A stretch of DNA of 64,000 nucleotides from Nitratireductor sp. B36 (lineage in GTDB: Bacteria; Pseudomonadota; Alphaproteobacteria; Rhizobiales; Rhizobiaceae): contig NZ_JACKZY010000001.1 of NCBI RefSeq assembly GCF_020833685.1, positions 1 to 64,000 on the forward strand. The letters are read 5' to 3'. Positions 19,230 through 28,087 of this stretch are shown in pieces (the first letter of the stretch is position 1; every line of letters starts with the position of its first letter). The notes under the pieces were generated by a model. That model ran no database searches, was not told where the DNA came from, and saw only the letters and a program-made list of their open reading frames with translations. The translations under genes were made by a program, and so were the position numbers.

Positions 19230-20152
19230 CGGCGCTGTCTCCCGGCCAGACGACGGGTCGGCAAGACGCAATAGATGCGTTCGCGACCGTCATTATGCTC
19301 GGCTTGACCCTGACATGGGGCGTCAATCAGGTTGCCATCAAGCTGGCCAATGTCGGCTTCAATCCAATGTTGTCCATGTTTCTGCGTTCTGCGGTGGCTA
19401 CATTGCTCGTTTTCCTTTGGTGCCGCTACCGCGGCATTCACCTGTTTGAGCGCGATGGCACTCTGAGACCGGGAATACTGGCCGGGCTTCTATTCGGTTT
19501 CGAGTTCATCCTGGTATTTCTCGGTCTCGATTACACATCGGCTGCGCGCGGCGCTCTGATGCTCAACACAATGCCGTTTTGGGTCCTGCTTGGCGGCCAT
19601 TTCTTCCTCGGAGAAAAGATGTCGGCGCTGAAATTCGGCGGGCTTCTCCTGGCCTTTGCAGGCGTGGTGCTTGTTTTCTCGGACAGTCTCAGCCTACCGG
19701 GACCCGATGCGCTCTTTGGCGATGTTCTGTGTCTCGTCGCGGGCATTGCATGGGCCGCCACGATTGTCGTTATCAAACAGTCCAGCCTCTCCAATGCAGG
19801 AGCGGAAAAGACTTTGCTCTACCAACTTTCCGTTTCGGCCATTGTTACCGTTCCATTCATCCCGTTCGGCGGGTCGCTTTTGCGCGAGGTAAGCGCACTG
19901 GCAACCAGTGCATTGGTGTTCCAGGCCGTGTTCGTCGTCTCCTTCACCTATCTCGTCTGGTTCTGGCTGATGCGCCGTTATCCTGCATCAGGGCTTTCCA
20001 GTTTCGCTTTCCTGACGCCAGTCTTCGGCGTTTTGTCGGGTGGCCTTCTTCTGGGCGAACCCCTGACTATCAAAATCCTTCTGGCTCTTTGTCTGATCGC
20101 CATCGGACTGACCGTGGTCAACCGGCCGCGCCGTCGCGTCGTCCCCGCATAG
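19226..20152 (+). CDS. DMT-superfamily (EamA) transporter
   Basis: This 308-residue membrane protein has about ten hydrophobic segments in two EamA repeats (first TLTWGVNQVAIKLANVGF; second from about GDVLCLVAGIAWAATIVVIK, with GEPLTIKILLALCLIAIGL at the end). It resembles drug/metabolite exporters such as RhtA/YdcZ-type proteins; the substrate is unknown. It starts at GTG inside the rluC stop codon, so it is translationally coupled to a gene of unrelated function. Confidence 0.88.
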   Translation: MTALSPGQTTGRQDAIDAFATVIMLGLTLTWGVNQVAIKLANVGFNPMLSMFLRSAVATLLVFLWCRYRGIHLFERDGTLRPGILAGLLFGFEFILVFLGLDYTSAARGALMLNTMPFWVLLGGHFFLGEKMSALKFGGLLLAFAGVVLVFSDSLSLPGPDALFGDVLCLVAGIAWAATIVVIKQSSLSNAGAEKTLLYQLSVSAIVTVPFIPFGGSLLREVSALATSALVFQAVFVVSFTYLVWFWLMRRYPASGLSSFAFLTPVFGVLSGGLLLGEPLTIKILLALCLIAIGLTVVNRPRRRVVPA

Positions 20153-20184
20153 CGAAATGACAAACACACACTATATGTAGACCC

Positions 20185-20976
20185 ATGCGCGACCTTCTGA
20201 ACGATCTTGAAAGCGGAAAGACCCCGGCGGAGCTAGATCCGATCCGACGGGCGCAGAGCACCATTCGCAAACCACTTCCCAAGCGCTTTTACAACGAAGT
20301 CTCGCTGAGTGCCGACGAGGAGGGTGGTTTCTCGGTTCAACTCGACGGCAAGTCGGTGCGGACCCCGGGAGCAAGCGCCGTTGTTTTGCCCAACGAGGCG
20401 GCAGCGCTTTTGGTGGCAGCGGAATATGAGGCTCAAGGTGAGCACATCGATCCTGCGACGATGCCTGTGACCCGGCTTGTCAACACGGCGATAGACGGCG
20501 TTGCCGTTCACAGCCAGGCTGTGCTGGAGGATGTTCTGCGCTACAGCACGGGCGATCTTCTGTGCTACCGCGCAGCGTCTCCGGAACGACTGGTGGCACT
20601 GCAGGCAGAGGCCTGGGATCCCGTTCTGGATTGGGCGCAGGAGCATATGGGCGCGCATTTCGTGCTGGCGGAGGGGGTGATCCATGTGGAGCAGCCCCGA
20701 GAGGCAATCGCTGCCGTGAGCGCGTATTTGCGCCAGAAAAACGATCCCTTCCGACTGGCGGCTCTTCATGTAATGACCACGCTGACAGGGTCGGCGCTGC
20801 TGGCACTCGCGGTGGAAGCTGGCGCACTCGATCCCCTGGCGGCATGGAAAGCCGCTCATGTGGACGAGGATTGGAACATTTCCCTGTGGGGAGAGGATGG
20901 CGAGGCCGCACAGCGCCGCGCCTTTCGCGAACGCGACATGATGGCCGCCGCAAAGCTTTTGGCTGCGCTCGACTGA
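20185..20976 (+). CDS. ATP12-family F1-ATPase assembly chaperone
   Basis: This 263-residue protein matches the ATP12 family by KRFYNEVSLSADEEGGFSVQ, LDGKSVRTPG, the MPVTRLVNTAIDGV core and LRYSTGDLLCYRA. In mitochondria Atp12 binds the free F1 alpha subunit to prevent aggregation before hexamer assembly. Alphaproteobacterial homologues are presumed to do the same, though evidence is thinner. The ribosome binding site is weak. It converges on the following minus-strand gene across a shared hairpin. Confidence 0.92.
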   Translation: MRDLLNDLESGKTPAELDPIRRAQSTIRKPLPKRFYNEVSLSADEEGGFSVQLDGKSVRTPGASAVVLPNEAAALLVAAEYEAQGEHIDPATMPVTRLVNTAIDGVAVHSQAVLEDVLRYSTGDLLCYRAASPERLVALQAEAWDPVLDWAQEHMGAHFVLAEGVIHVEQPREAIAAVSAYLRQKNDPFRLAALHVMTTLTGSALLALAVEAGALDPLAAWKAAHVDEDWNISLWGEDGEAAQRRAFRERDMMAAAKLLAALD

Positions 20977-20978
20977 TA

Positions 20979-21016
20979 CCGGTAGGCTTCGGCTGGCTGT
21001 TGCCAGCCGCTACCGG
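20979..21016. terminator. Symmetric hairpin between convergent genes
   Basis: The inner arms GGCTGGC / GCCAGCC have a 4-nt loop, and the outer arms CCGGTAG / CTACCGG form a long two-tier hairpin. It lies directly after the ATP12 stop and includes the stop codon of the facing gene. No T run is present on either side, so it may act as a 3'-end stabiliser rather than a true terminator. Confidence 0.5.
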
Positions 21017-21369
21017 CCACCGAACATCTGGTAGATGACACCGGCAATCTCGCTTTCCAACGGAAACGAGAGCATTCCCATGACCGAGTATCCGAGCAGC
21101 CAGGGCATCAAGTAGAACCGGATCATGAAGAAGAACCAGGCGACGTAGACCGGCACCAGCGGTTCCAGCAGGAAGCCCGGCGTGATGGGCCGAAACAGTT
21201 TCAGTATCGGATCGGTGACGCGCACGAAAAAGCGCATGAAGAAAAAGCTGGAGTCTTCGGGCAGGAATATGCCCATGGCGGCACGCCCGATCAGCGTCCA
21301 CATGATGACGCCCAACACATAGTCCAGCACCAGTACCCAGATTGGAAATGCAGCCATGCTTCCCTGCAT
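21010..21369 (-). CDS. YggT-like integral membrane protein
   Basis: This 119-residue protein has about three hydrophobic segments. The region LIGRAAMGIFLPEDSSFFFM followed by FVRVTDPILKLFRPITPGF resembles the YggT (YlmG) repeat, which has RAxxxW...TDPxLxPxRR...P. YggT proteins affect osmotic tolerance and, in plastids, nucleoid/membrane organisation; no function is assigned here. The ATG is preferred because GGGAGAG lies 5 nt upstream; another ATG 12 nt downstream is possible. It lies downstream of the symporter genes but behind a strong stem-loop. Confidence 0.7.
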   Translation of the reverse strand: MQGSMAAFPIWVLVLDYVLGVIMWTLIGRAAMGIFLPEDSSFFFMRFFVRVTDPILKLFRPITPGFLLEPLVPVYVAWFFFMIRFYLMPWLLGYSVMGMLSFPLESEIAGVIYQMFGGR

Positions 21370-21392
21370 CAAGTCTCTCCCAGCACGCGAAT

Positions 21393-21416
21393 CGGGGGCG
21401 GGTTATCCCGCCCCCG
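21393..21416. other. Perfect GC stem-loop downstream of the symporter gene
   Basis: A perfect 10-bp stem (CGGGGGCGGG / CCCGCCCCCG) closes a 4-nt loop, 20 nt after the symporter stop on the minus strand. There is no U tract. It probably protects the symporter mRNA 3' end and weakens expression of the YggT-like gene behind it. Confidence 0.55.
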
Positions 21417-21435
21417 AACGCCGATCATAGCGTGA

Positions 21436-23247
21436 TCAGTGTTTGTCAGAAAGAATGGCCGGACCAGTCGGCACGCGTGTTTCTTCCACCATGCGCTGGA
21501 TTTCTTCATCGGGCGCAGGCGTCAGCAGCGTGACCACCACCATCGCAACCAGGCTCACGGCCATGCCGACAATGCCGAAGCGCAGATGGTCCAGTCCGAA
21601 CCATGGCGTTCCGCCAGTGTAGACATAGTAGAGGTAGAGGCTGCCTGCGATGAAGCCTGCGGCCATACCGGCAACCGCGCCTGGCCTGTTCGCCCGTTTC
21701 CACCACACACCGAGGGCGAGCGGGAAGAAAAGCCCGGAACAGGCAAAGCAGAATGCCCAGGCAACGGCACCAAGAATGCCTGTCAGCTGAAGCGATGCGA
21801 TCAGCGCGCCCAGAGCACCAATGCCTACCAGCAGGATGCGTGCCACGATGAGCCGAACCGCCGTGTCGGCCTTCGGGTCGATCATCTTGTAGTAGAGATC
21901 GTGGCTCAACGCGTTGGCGATCGCCAGGAGCAGACCGTCAGCGGTTGACATGGCAGCTGCCATACCACCGGCAGCGACAAGGCCGGATATCACATAGGGA
22001 AGCCCTGCGATCTCTGGTGTTGCAAGCACGACGATGTCCGGCCGCATGAAGAACTCGTTGAGCTGCAATATGCCATCGCTGTTCTGGTCGGCAATCGCAA
22101 GGAAGCCCACACTTGACCAGTTCTGGATCCAGGCCAGCGATGCCACCTCCTCAAATGGCTTGCCGATGATGGCGGTTGGCAGGTTCGGATCAAGAAGCTG
22201 CAGTTTGGTGAGTGTCGCCAGTGCCGGTGCCGTGAAGTACAGCAGGAAAATGAACAGCAGCGACCATGCCACGGATTTGCGCGCCGACCGCACGGTCGGG
22301 GTTGTGAAATAGCGCATCAGAATGTGGGGTAGGGAAGCCGTTCCGCACATCATGCAAAGAGCAAGTGTGATGAACTTCCATTCTGCATAGTCACCCACCG
22401 GGCCGGTATGCGGCGTTGTGAGCACTGAAAGGCCCGCTATAGCTTCGGCTGGCGGGTTCAGGCCGTACTGGGCCTCGAAATTCGCCATGTTTGCTGCCGC
22501 TTCGCCATAGGTGAAATGCGGGATGAGACCGAAGCCCTGGGCATTCGACATCCAGATCACCGGAACCAGATAGGCGATGATCAGCACGATGTACTGCGCC
22601 ACCTGCGTCCACGTGACAGCGCGCATTCCACCCAGCATCGAGCATAACAGAATGCCCAGAAGGCCGAACCACACACCGTAGGAGAATGGAATGTGGAGCG
22701 CGCGCGCGGCGATGGTGCCGGTCGCGTTGATCTGGGCGGTCACATAGGTGAACGATGCTACGACCAGAACGATCACGGCGCACAGGCGTGCGAGATTGCC
22801 GCCATATCGTGTGCCGATGAAGTCCGGTACCGTGTAGCAGCCGAACTTACGCAAATATGGCGCCATCAGCGAGTTGACGAGCACATAGCCGCCGGTCCAG
22901 CCGACGATGAAGGCCATATAACCATAACCGCCGAAATAGACGCCGCCGGCAAGGGCGACAAACGATGCGCCAGACATCCAGTCCGCTGCGGTCGCCATAC
23001 CATTATAAACGGCAGGAACCTGCCGCCCGGCTACATAATAGGCGTCCACTTCCATGGTGCGCGAAAGCCAGCCGATAAGGGCGTAGATCGCGATGGTGAA
23101 GGCGACGAACAGAATGCCGATCGTGTCGGCGCCAACACCTAACTGTTCCAGAACCGCCATCAACAGGATGAAGGCAAGGAACCCACCGGTGTATATCGCA
23201 TACACCCGGCCGATATTGTCGATGAACCGTCCTTGAATCAAAGCCAT
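21436..23247 (-). CDS. Sodium:solute symporter, large subunit (acetate-permease-like)
   Basis: This SSS-family protein of 603 residues has about 13 membrane segments (for example MATAADWMSGASFVALAGG and GLVAAGGMAAAMSTADGLLL, both close to ActP). It belongs with the subfamily that has a separate small subunit, encoded 12 nt upstream here. A periplasm- or loop-located insertion at residues 387-398 reads DQNSDGILQLNE, a full EF-hand calcium-loop pattern. The substrate is probably a monocarboxylate such as acetate, but this is inferred from family only. Confidence 0.88.
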   Translation of the reverse strand: MALIQGRFIDNIGRVYAIYTGGFLAFILLMAVLEQLGVGADTIGILFVAFTIAIYALIGWLSRTMEVDAYYVAGRQVPAVYNGMATAADWMSGASFVALAGGVYFGGYGYMAFIVGWTGGYVLVNSLMAPYLRKFGCYTVPDFIGTRYGGNLARLCAVIVLVVASFTYVTAQINATGTIAARALHIPFSYGVWFGLLGILLCSMLGGMRAVTWTQVAQYIVLIIAYLVPVIWMSNAQGFGLIPHFTYGEAAANMANFEAQYGLNPPAEAIAGLSVLTTPHTGPVGDYAEWKFITLALCMMCGTASLPHILMRYFTTPTVRSARKSVAWSLLFIFLLYFTAPALATLTKLQLLDPNLPTAIIGKPFEEVASLAWIQNWSSVGFLAIADQNSDGILQLNEFFMRPDIVVLATPEIAGLPYVISGLVAAGGMAAAMSTADGLLLAIANALSHDLYYKMIDPKADTAVRLIVARILLVGIGALGALIASLQLTGILGAVAWAFCFACSGLFFPLALGVWWKRANRPGAVAGMAAGFIAGSLYLYYVYTGGTPWFGLDHLRFGIVGMAVSLVAMVVVTLLTPAPDEEIQRMVEETRVPTGPAILSDKH

Positions 23248-23259
23248 GCCGGTTCCTCC

Positions 23260-23529
23260 CTATTCTTCTTCGCCAAAGCCGAACTCGTCGTCGATGGCAT
23301 CCTGGCGCCAGTTCTGCACCCAGATGATGACGACGAAAGCGATCAGCGAGCCCTGGGCAATCATGTAGAAGCCGAAGGGGAAGCCAAGAAATGTGAATTG
23401 GTTGAGTGTCGAAACCATTGCTGGAACTACAAGTGAGAAGAACGCCCACAAGGCCAGAACCACGATTGTCAGGTTCCTGGTTTTGGCCCAGTAACGATCC
23501 CTCACATCACCTGCGTCATTAGCGGACAT
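23260..23529 (-). CDS. DUF4212 small subunit of sodium:solute symporter
   Basis: This 89-residue protein has two transmembrane segments (LTIVVLALWAFFSLVVPAMV and MIAQGSLIAFVVIIWV) and the conserved FLGFPFGFYMIAQGS and an acidic tail (DDEFGFGEEE). It is the usual partner of the ActP-like large subunit and lies 12 nt before it. Its N-terminus has no signal peptide. GGAGGA precedes the start on the minus strand. Confidence 0.9.
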   Translation of the reverse strand: MSANDAGDVRDRYWAKTRNLTIVVLALWAFFSLVVPAMVSTLNQFTFLGFPFGFYMIAQGSLIAFVVIIWVQNWRQDAIDDEFGFGEEE

Positions 23530-23612
23530 GGTGTCCTCCTCCCTAAAAACGTCAGCGACGAAAGTCGTTAACTGCCGCCATTGCGGTTCTGTGGATTAGG
23601 AATCACAATGGC

Positions 23613-23658
23613 ATGTCTCAAGCATTGGGCATCTTCTGAGCAATGAAAATCGAGACAT
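23613..23658. promoter_or_regulatory. Nested inverted repeat in divergent intergenic region
   Basis: The outer arms ATGTCTC / GAGACAT are perfect 7-mers, and the inner arms CATTG / CAATG lie within. The element sits between the divergent symporter small-subunit gene and the unrecognised 220-residue gene, a place where an operator would control either. The binding protein is unknown. An RNA hairpin in the 5' leader of the plus-strand gene is the alternative. Confidence 0.35.
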
Positions 23659-23685
23659 TGGTCGTATGACAGGAGGATGTGTCTT

Positions 23686-24348
23686 ATGGGAATTGCCTGG
23701 ATCAGGGGGATGGCGTTTCTGCGTGAAGCGGCGGCTAGGCTCACGATCAAACGTGATAATGCGCCCATTGATACGGTGGACGCGCTTTGCACCTTCATTG
23801 CCACGCGGTCCTCGTTTGTCGCTCAGAAAAAGCTCTACGGCTATCTGAAGGCGCGGATGGGGACGCGCTATCCGTCAATGTTCGAGGATGATGTGTTCGT
23901 CCAATCCATCAACGTGGCCAAGCTCCATGTCTTCGCGGCCTGTCTCTCCGATCTCACCCTTCACGCTGTCGCGAAGATCGCTTCCGAAGGTCTGCTAGAT
24001 CGGGAAGAGGCTGCTGCGCTGGCCCGTCATTGCCATTCAGAGGGGCTCACCCACAATCGGGATGCACTTCCCCAGTCGGAAACGGTGGATGAATGGCGTG
24101 ACGCGTTTGAAAAGCGCATCGCGAAGACCCATTGGCAGAATGTGGCGGTAGACGGAGGGGCGTTTACCGAGAGCCCGCAGGCGCTTTTCCGTTGGGCGCC
24201 GATCGCCGATCAATTGAAGCGCCACGACAGGGAAATCGTGGAAAACTCGATCCGTTTCGCGTTCGGTGAAGTGACCCGCGCTTTTCGTGCGCGCGCCGAC
24301 TTGTCTGCTCTCGCCCGGAACTGGAAGAACCAGCTGAAAAGCGGCTGA
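23686..24348 (+). CDS. Conserved-looking hypothetical protein, 220 residues
   Basis: I do not recognise this family. The protein is soluble, with a helix-rich composition: RDNAPIDTVDALCTFIATRS, then KKLYGYLKARMGTRYPSMFE, and an aromatic-basic C-terminus (ALARNWKNQLKSG). No signal peptide, membrane segment or nucleotide motif is visible. The start is set by AGGAGG exactly 9 nt upstream; an in-frame ATG directly abutting that site is less likely. Codon use resembles its neighbours, so it appears native. It is divergent from the symporter genes and converges on glnA. Confidence 0.85.
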   Translation: MGIAWIRGMAFLREAAARLTIKRDNAPIDTVDALCTFIATRSSFVAQKKLYGYLKARMGTRYPSMFEDDVFVQSINVAKLHVFAACLSDLTLHAVAKIASEGLLDREEAAALARHCHSEGLTHNRDALPQSETVDEWRDAFEKRIAKTHWQNVAVDGGAFTESPQALFRWAPIADQLKRHDREIVENSIRFAFGEVTRAFRARADLSALARNWKNQLKSG

Positions 24349-24350
24349 AC

Positions 24351-24383
24351 AAAAAAAGGGGCCCCGTCCGTGGACGGAGCCCC
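24351..24383 (-). terminator. Intrinsic terminator of glnA
   Basis: On the minus strand the stem GGGGC-T-CCGTCC / GGACGG-G-GCCCC (one mismatch) with a two-base loop is followed by seven T. It begins 23 nt after the glnA stop and abuts the end of the convergent hypothetical gene. Confidence 0.88.
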
Positions 24384-24406
24384 CGCAATCGCCTTGGGAG
24401 GAGCGA

Positions 24407-25816
24407 TTAGACCGAGTAGTACATCTCGAACTCGACCGGGTGCGGCGTCATTTCGTAACGCAGAACTTCCGCCATCTTCAGTTCGATATAGGCGTCGATC
24501 TGATCATCGTCGAACACACCGCCAGCCTTCAGGAAGCCGCGATCCTTGTCGAGGCTCATGAGCGCTTCGCGCAGTGATCCGCAGACGGTCGGAACCTTCT
24601 TCAGCTCCTTCGGCGGCAGGTCATAAAGATCCTTGTCCATGGCCTGGCCGGGATGAATCTTGTTCTTGATGCCGTCGATGCCGGCCATCAGCATAGCTGC
24701 GAAGGCCAGATAGGGGTTTGCGCCCGGATCGGGGAAACGGACCTCGACGCGTTTGGCTTTTGGTGAGGAGCCAAACGGAATGCGGCATGAAGCAGAGCGG
24801 TTGCGGGCCGAATAGGCGAGCAAGACCGGAGCTTCAAAACCCGGAACCAGACGCTTGTAGGAGTTGGTGATCGGGTTGGTGAAGGCGTTGATAGCCTTGG
24901 CATGCTTGATGATGCCGCCGATATAGAACAGACAGTTCTCCGACAGACCTGCATATTCATTGCCAGCGAAGGTCGGCTTGCCTTCCTTCCAGATCGACTG
25001 GTGAACATGCATACCCGAGCCGTTGTCGCCATAGATCGGCTTTGGCATGAAGGTTGCCGTCTTGCCATAGGCATTGGCAACCTGATGAACGCCGTATTTG
25101 AACTTCTGAACGCTGTCTGCGCTCTTAAGCAACGTCTCGAACTTGATGCCCAGTTCATGCTGTGCGGCACCGACCTCGTGGTGATGCTTCTCGACGATCA
25201 CGCCCATCTCGGTGAGAACCGTCAGCATTTCCGAGCGCATGTCCTGAGCTGAATCGATCGGCGGCACAGGGAAATATCCGCCCTTCACGCGCGGGCGGTG
25301 GCCGAGATTGCCCGTTTCATATTCCGCATCATCGTTGCTTGGCAGTTCGCTCGAGTCGAGCTTGAACCCGGTGTTGTAGGGATCTGCCTTGTATTTCACA
25401 TCGTCGAAGATGAAGAATTCCGGTTCGGGGCCGACATACACGGTATCGCCAATCCCTTCCGACTTCAGGAAGGCTTCTGCCTTCTTGGCCGTGCCGCGCG
25501 GGTCGCGGTTGTAGGCCTCACCCGAAATCGGGTCGAGAATGTCGCAGAAAATGGCCATGGTCGACTGGGCGAAGAACGGGTCCATATGGGCCGTATCGGT
25601 CTCCGGCATCAAAACCATGTCGGATTCATTAATGGCCTTCCAGCCGGCGATGGACGAGCCGTCGAACATAACGCCGTCGGCGAACATGTCCTCGTCCACG
25701 GCGGAGACATCCATGGTGACGTGCTGCAGCTTGCCTTTGGGATCCGTGAAGCGCAGATCGACAAACTTTACGTCGTTTTCCTTGATCTGCTTCATGATGT
25801 CTTGTGCAGTGGTCAT
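24407..25816 (-). CDS. glnA: Glutamine synthetase type I
   Basis: GS-I (469 residues) makes glutamine from glutamate, ammonia and ATP as a cytosolic dodecamer. Signature segments are [20 protein letters not shown] (about residues 51-70), [17 protein letters not shown] and the ATP-binding [16 protein letters not shown]. Tyr398 in [11 protein letters not shown] is the adenylylation site used by GlnE, so activity should be shut down under nitrogen excess. It lies 72 nt after glnB in the same transcript, with a hairpin between, and ends in a clear terminator. Confidence 0.98.
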   Translation of the reverse strand: MTTAQDIMKQIKENDVKFVDLRFTDPKGKLQHVTMDVSAVDEDMFADGVMFDGSSIAGWKAINESDMVLMPETDTAHMDPFFAQSTMAIFCDILDPISGEAYNRDPRGTAKKAEAFLKSEGIGDTVYVGPEPEFFIFDDVKYKADPYNTGFKLDSSELPSNDDAEYETGNLGHRPRVKGGYFPVPPIDSAQDMRSEMLTVLTEMGVIVEKHHHEVGAAQHELGIKFETLLKSADSVQKFKYGVHQVANAYGKTATFMPKPIYGDNGSGMHVHQSIWKEGKPTFAGNEYAGLSENCLFYIGGIIKHAKAINAFTNPITNSYKRLVPGFEAPVLLAYSARNRSASCRIPFGSSPKAKRVEVRFPDPGANPYLAFAAMLMAGIDGIKNKIHPGQAMDKDLYDLPPKELKKVPTVCGSLREALMSLDKDRGFLKAGGVFDDDQIDAYIELKMAEVLRYEMTPHPVEFEMYYSV

Positions 25817-25852
25817 ATTCGCCTTCCTATTTGCGATGGTCTTGCCTGATGA

Positions 25853-25871
25853 TCCCGGAGGTGTTCCGGGA
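25853..25871 (-). other. Stem-loop between glnB and glnA
   Basis: The perfect arms TCCCGGA / TCCGGGA enclose a 5-nt loop in the 72-nt intercistronic region. No T run follows. Differential stability of the glnA and glnB parts of the message is a plausible role but not shown. Confidence 0.45.
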
Positions 25872-25888
25872 AAGAGAATAATTGCGGA

Positions 25889-26230
<342 letters not shown>

Positions 26231-26326
26231 TTAGTGGCCTCCAAATGAGTTCAGGAACGGTGATCCCGCGCCCCTTGTTGTTCCGGTTCGAATAAAGCAC
26301 GAAACATGCCAACTCCAATGAGAGCC

Positions 26327-26344
26327 TTGCATGAACCGTGCCAA
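26327..26344 (-). promoter_or_regulatory. Sigma-54 (RpoN) promoter of glnBA
   Basis: On the minus strand the sequence TTGGCACGGTTCATGCAA has the -24 GG and -12 GC separated by exactly 10 nt and matches TGGCACG-N4-TTGCA at all but one position. It lies 100 nt before the glnB ATG. This fits NtrC-dependent expression under nitrogen limitation; no clear NtrC site was found by eye upstream. Confidence 0.85.
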
Positions 26345-26507
26345 TCGCTGCATTGTGTCCTCCGGATGCTACAATCGCACGGGTTTTCAGGCAGCGACAT
26401 GTTGCGCGCTCACCTTTGAAAATCATCAAGGGACACATGTGGAGCGCGGCACAGTTTGAAGCCTGCTTAAAAAATATGCAATGCGCTCAATAAAACGGCA
26501 GCGAGTG

Positions 26508-27998
26508 ATGCATTTGGAGATCGTTACGCCTGAAGAGATGGGTAGGGTGGACCGCGCCGCCATCGCTGATGGGCCGCTGGCCGGTTATTGTCTGATGCGC
26601 CATGCGGGCGCGGCGGTGGCAGGTGAAATCCTGGCTCGCTATGCGGAAGCAGAAGGCGTTTTTGTCCTTTGCGGTCCGGGCAACAATGGCGGTGACGGCT
26701 ATGTCGTTGCGCGCCTGCTGGCAGAACGAGGCCTCCGTGTCCGCGTTTTTGCCGAGGCCAAACCGGTCGCGAGCGGCGATGTGTCGCGCGCGCTTGAGGA
26801 TTGCCCGGTTGAGGCAGAGCCATTCACCGCTTTCCAACCCACGCGAGGATGGATTGTGGTGGATGCGTTGTTCGGCGCAGGCCTGAAACGCCCGCTTGAA
26901 GGGAGGGCAGCCGAGATTGTCGCCAGGGTAAGCAGCAGTGGGCTGCCTGTGGTCGCCATCGATCTGCCTTCCGGCGTTTGCGGGGTATCCGGAAAGCCAC
27001 TCGGCGCCGCCCTCTCGGCGGAAGTGACTGTCACCTTTTTTCGCAAGAAGCCGGGGCACCTCCTGGTGCCGGGACGGCAAATGTGCGGTGACCTTGTCGT
27101 TGCGGATATCGGCATCGCAGACAGCGCGCTTGATACAGTTGGTGGAGCACTTTGGGAGAACCAGCCTGCTTTGTGGCGGGAAGCCGTGCCGAAGCCCTGT
27201 ATCAGCGCGCACAAATATTCGCGCGGTCATGTGGCGGTAATTTCTGGTGGGGCAACCTCGACGGGTGCGGCTCGGCTTGCCGCGCGGGCAGCGGCGCGTG
27301 CGGGGGCAGGGGCCGTGACGATGCTTTCGCCCACGAACGCGCTTTCGATTAATGCGATGCATTTGACATCGATCATGTTGCGCAAGGCCGACACGGTCGG
27401 CGAGTTGCAGGCCTTCCTCGCCCACCGCTTACCCTCCGGGGTGGTTCTGGGACCAGGAGCAGGCACTGGAGAGCGAACGCGCAGTTTCGCACGCGCGCTT
27501 CTCCATCAGGCCAATGACGCAAGCGGGTTGGTTTTCGATGCTGACGCCCTCACGGCCTTTAGCGACAAGCCGGATATGTTTTTCGGTATGATCAAGGGTT
27601 CCGCCGCGCAGGTCGTTCTCACGCCGCACGAAGGGGAGTTCTCCCGACTGTTTCCAGGCCTGGAGGACGCGCCAGCGATTTCCAAAGTGCAAAGAGCGCG
27701 GGAGGCGGCAAGACGGTCCGGGGCGACGATCGTGCTCAAGGGGCCTGATACGATCGTTGCGGCGCCCGACGGGCGAGGGGCAATCAATGCCAACGCTACG
27801 CCACATCTGGCAACGGCCGGATCAGGCGATGTCCTGTCAGGAATTGCCGCAAGCCTTCTGGCTCAAGGGATGCCGGCCTTTGAGGCAGCGTGCGCTGCTG
27901 TTTGGATTCACGCAGAATGCGGTCGGTCATTCGGACCCGGTCTGATCGCCGAAGACCTGCCTGAAATGCTGCCGAAGGTGCTGCAGGGACTCGCTTGA
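26508..27998 (+). CDS. nnr: Bifunctional NAD(P)HX epimerase/dehydratase
   Basis: This 496-residue fusion repairs hydrated NAD(P)H. The N-terminal epimerase (YjeF_N) half contains CGPGNNGGDGYVVARLLAER and the DALFGAGLKRPL segment. The C-terminal ADP-dependent dehydratase half, a ribokinase fold, contains FDADALTAF, LTPHEGEFSRLFP and the catalytic TAGSGDVLSGIAASLLAQG. The ATG is chosen for the family N-terminus (EIVTPEEM); an ATG 27 nt upstream is also in frame and neither has a strong ribosome binding site. It is divergent from glnB. Confidence 0.94.
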   Translation: MHLEIVTPEEMGRVDRAAIADGPLAGYCLMRHAGAAVAGEILARYAEAEGVFVLCGPGNNGGDGYVVARLLAERGLRVRVFAEAKPVASGDVSRALEDCPVEAEPFTAFQPTRGWIVVDALFGAGLKRPLEGRAAEIVARVSSSGLPVVAIDLPSGVCGVSGKPLGAALSAEVTVTFFRKKPGHLLVPGRQMCGDLVVADIGIADSALDTVGGALWENQPALWREAVPKPCISAHKYSRGHVAVISGGATSTGAARLAARAAARAGAGAVTMLSPTNALSINAMHLTSIMLRKADTVGELQAFLAHRLPSGVVLGPGAGTGERTRSFARALLHQANDASGLVFDADALTAFSDKPDMFFGMIKGSAAQVVLTPHEGEFSRLFPGLEDAPAISKVQRAREAARRSGATIVLKGPDTIVAAPDGRGAINANATPHLATAGSGDVLSGIAASLLAQGMPAFEAACAAVWIHAECGRSFGPGLIAEDLPEMLPKVLQGLA

Positions 27999-28087
27999 GA
28001 AAACGCTCCCTGGACTTCGCCAGTTGGCCCTTGAGCCCCATGTCGAATTCATGAACAGCAGCTTGGGCATGCTCCCTCGACGCCGGG

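Noticed and set aside
23591-23609. CRP-like TGTGG...ATCACA site
   Set aside because: The half-sites are two bases too far apart for the TGTGA-N6-TCACA spacing.
26345-26480. NtrC binding sites upstream of the glnBA sigma-54 promoter
   Set aside because: No pair matching GCACC-N5-GGTGC closely enough was found by eye; a matrix scan would be needed.
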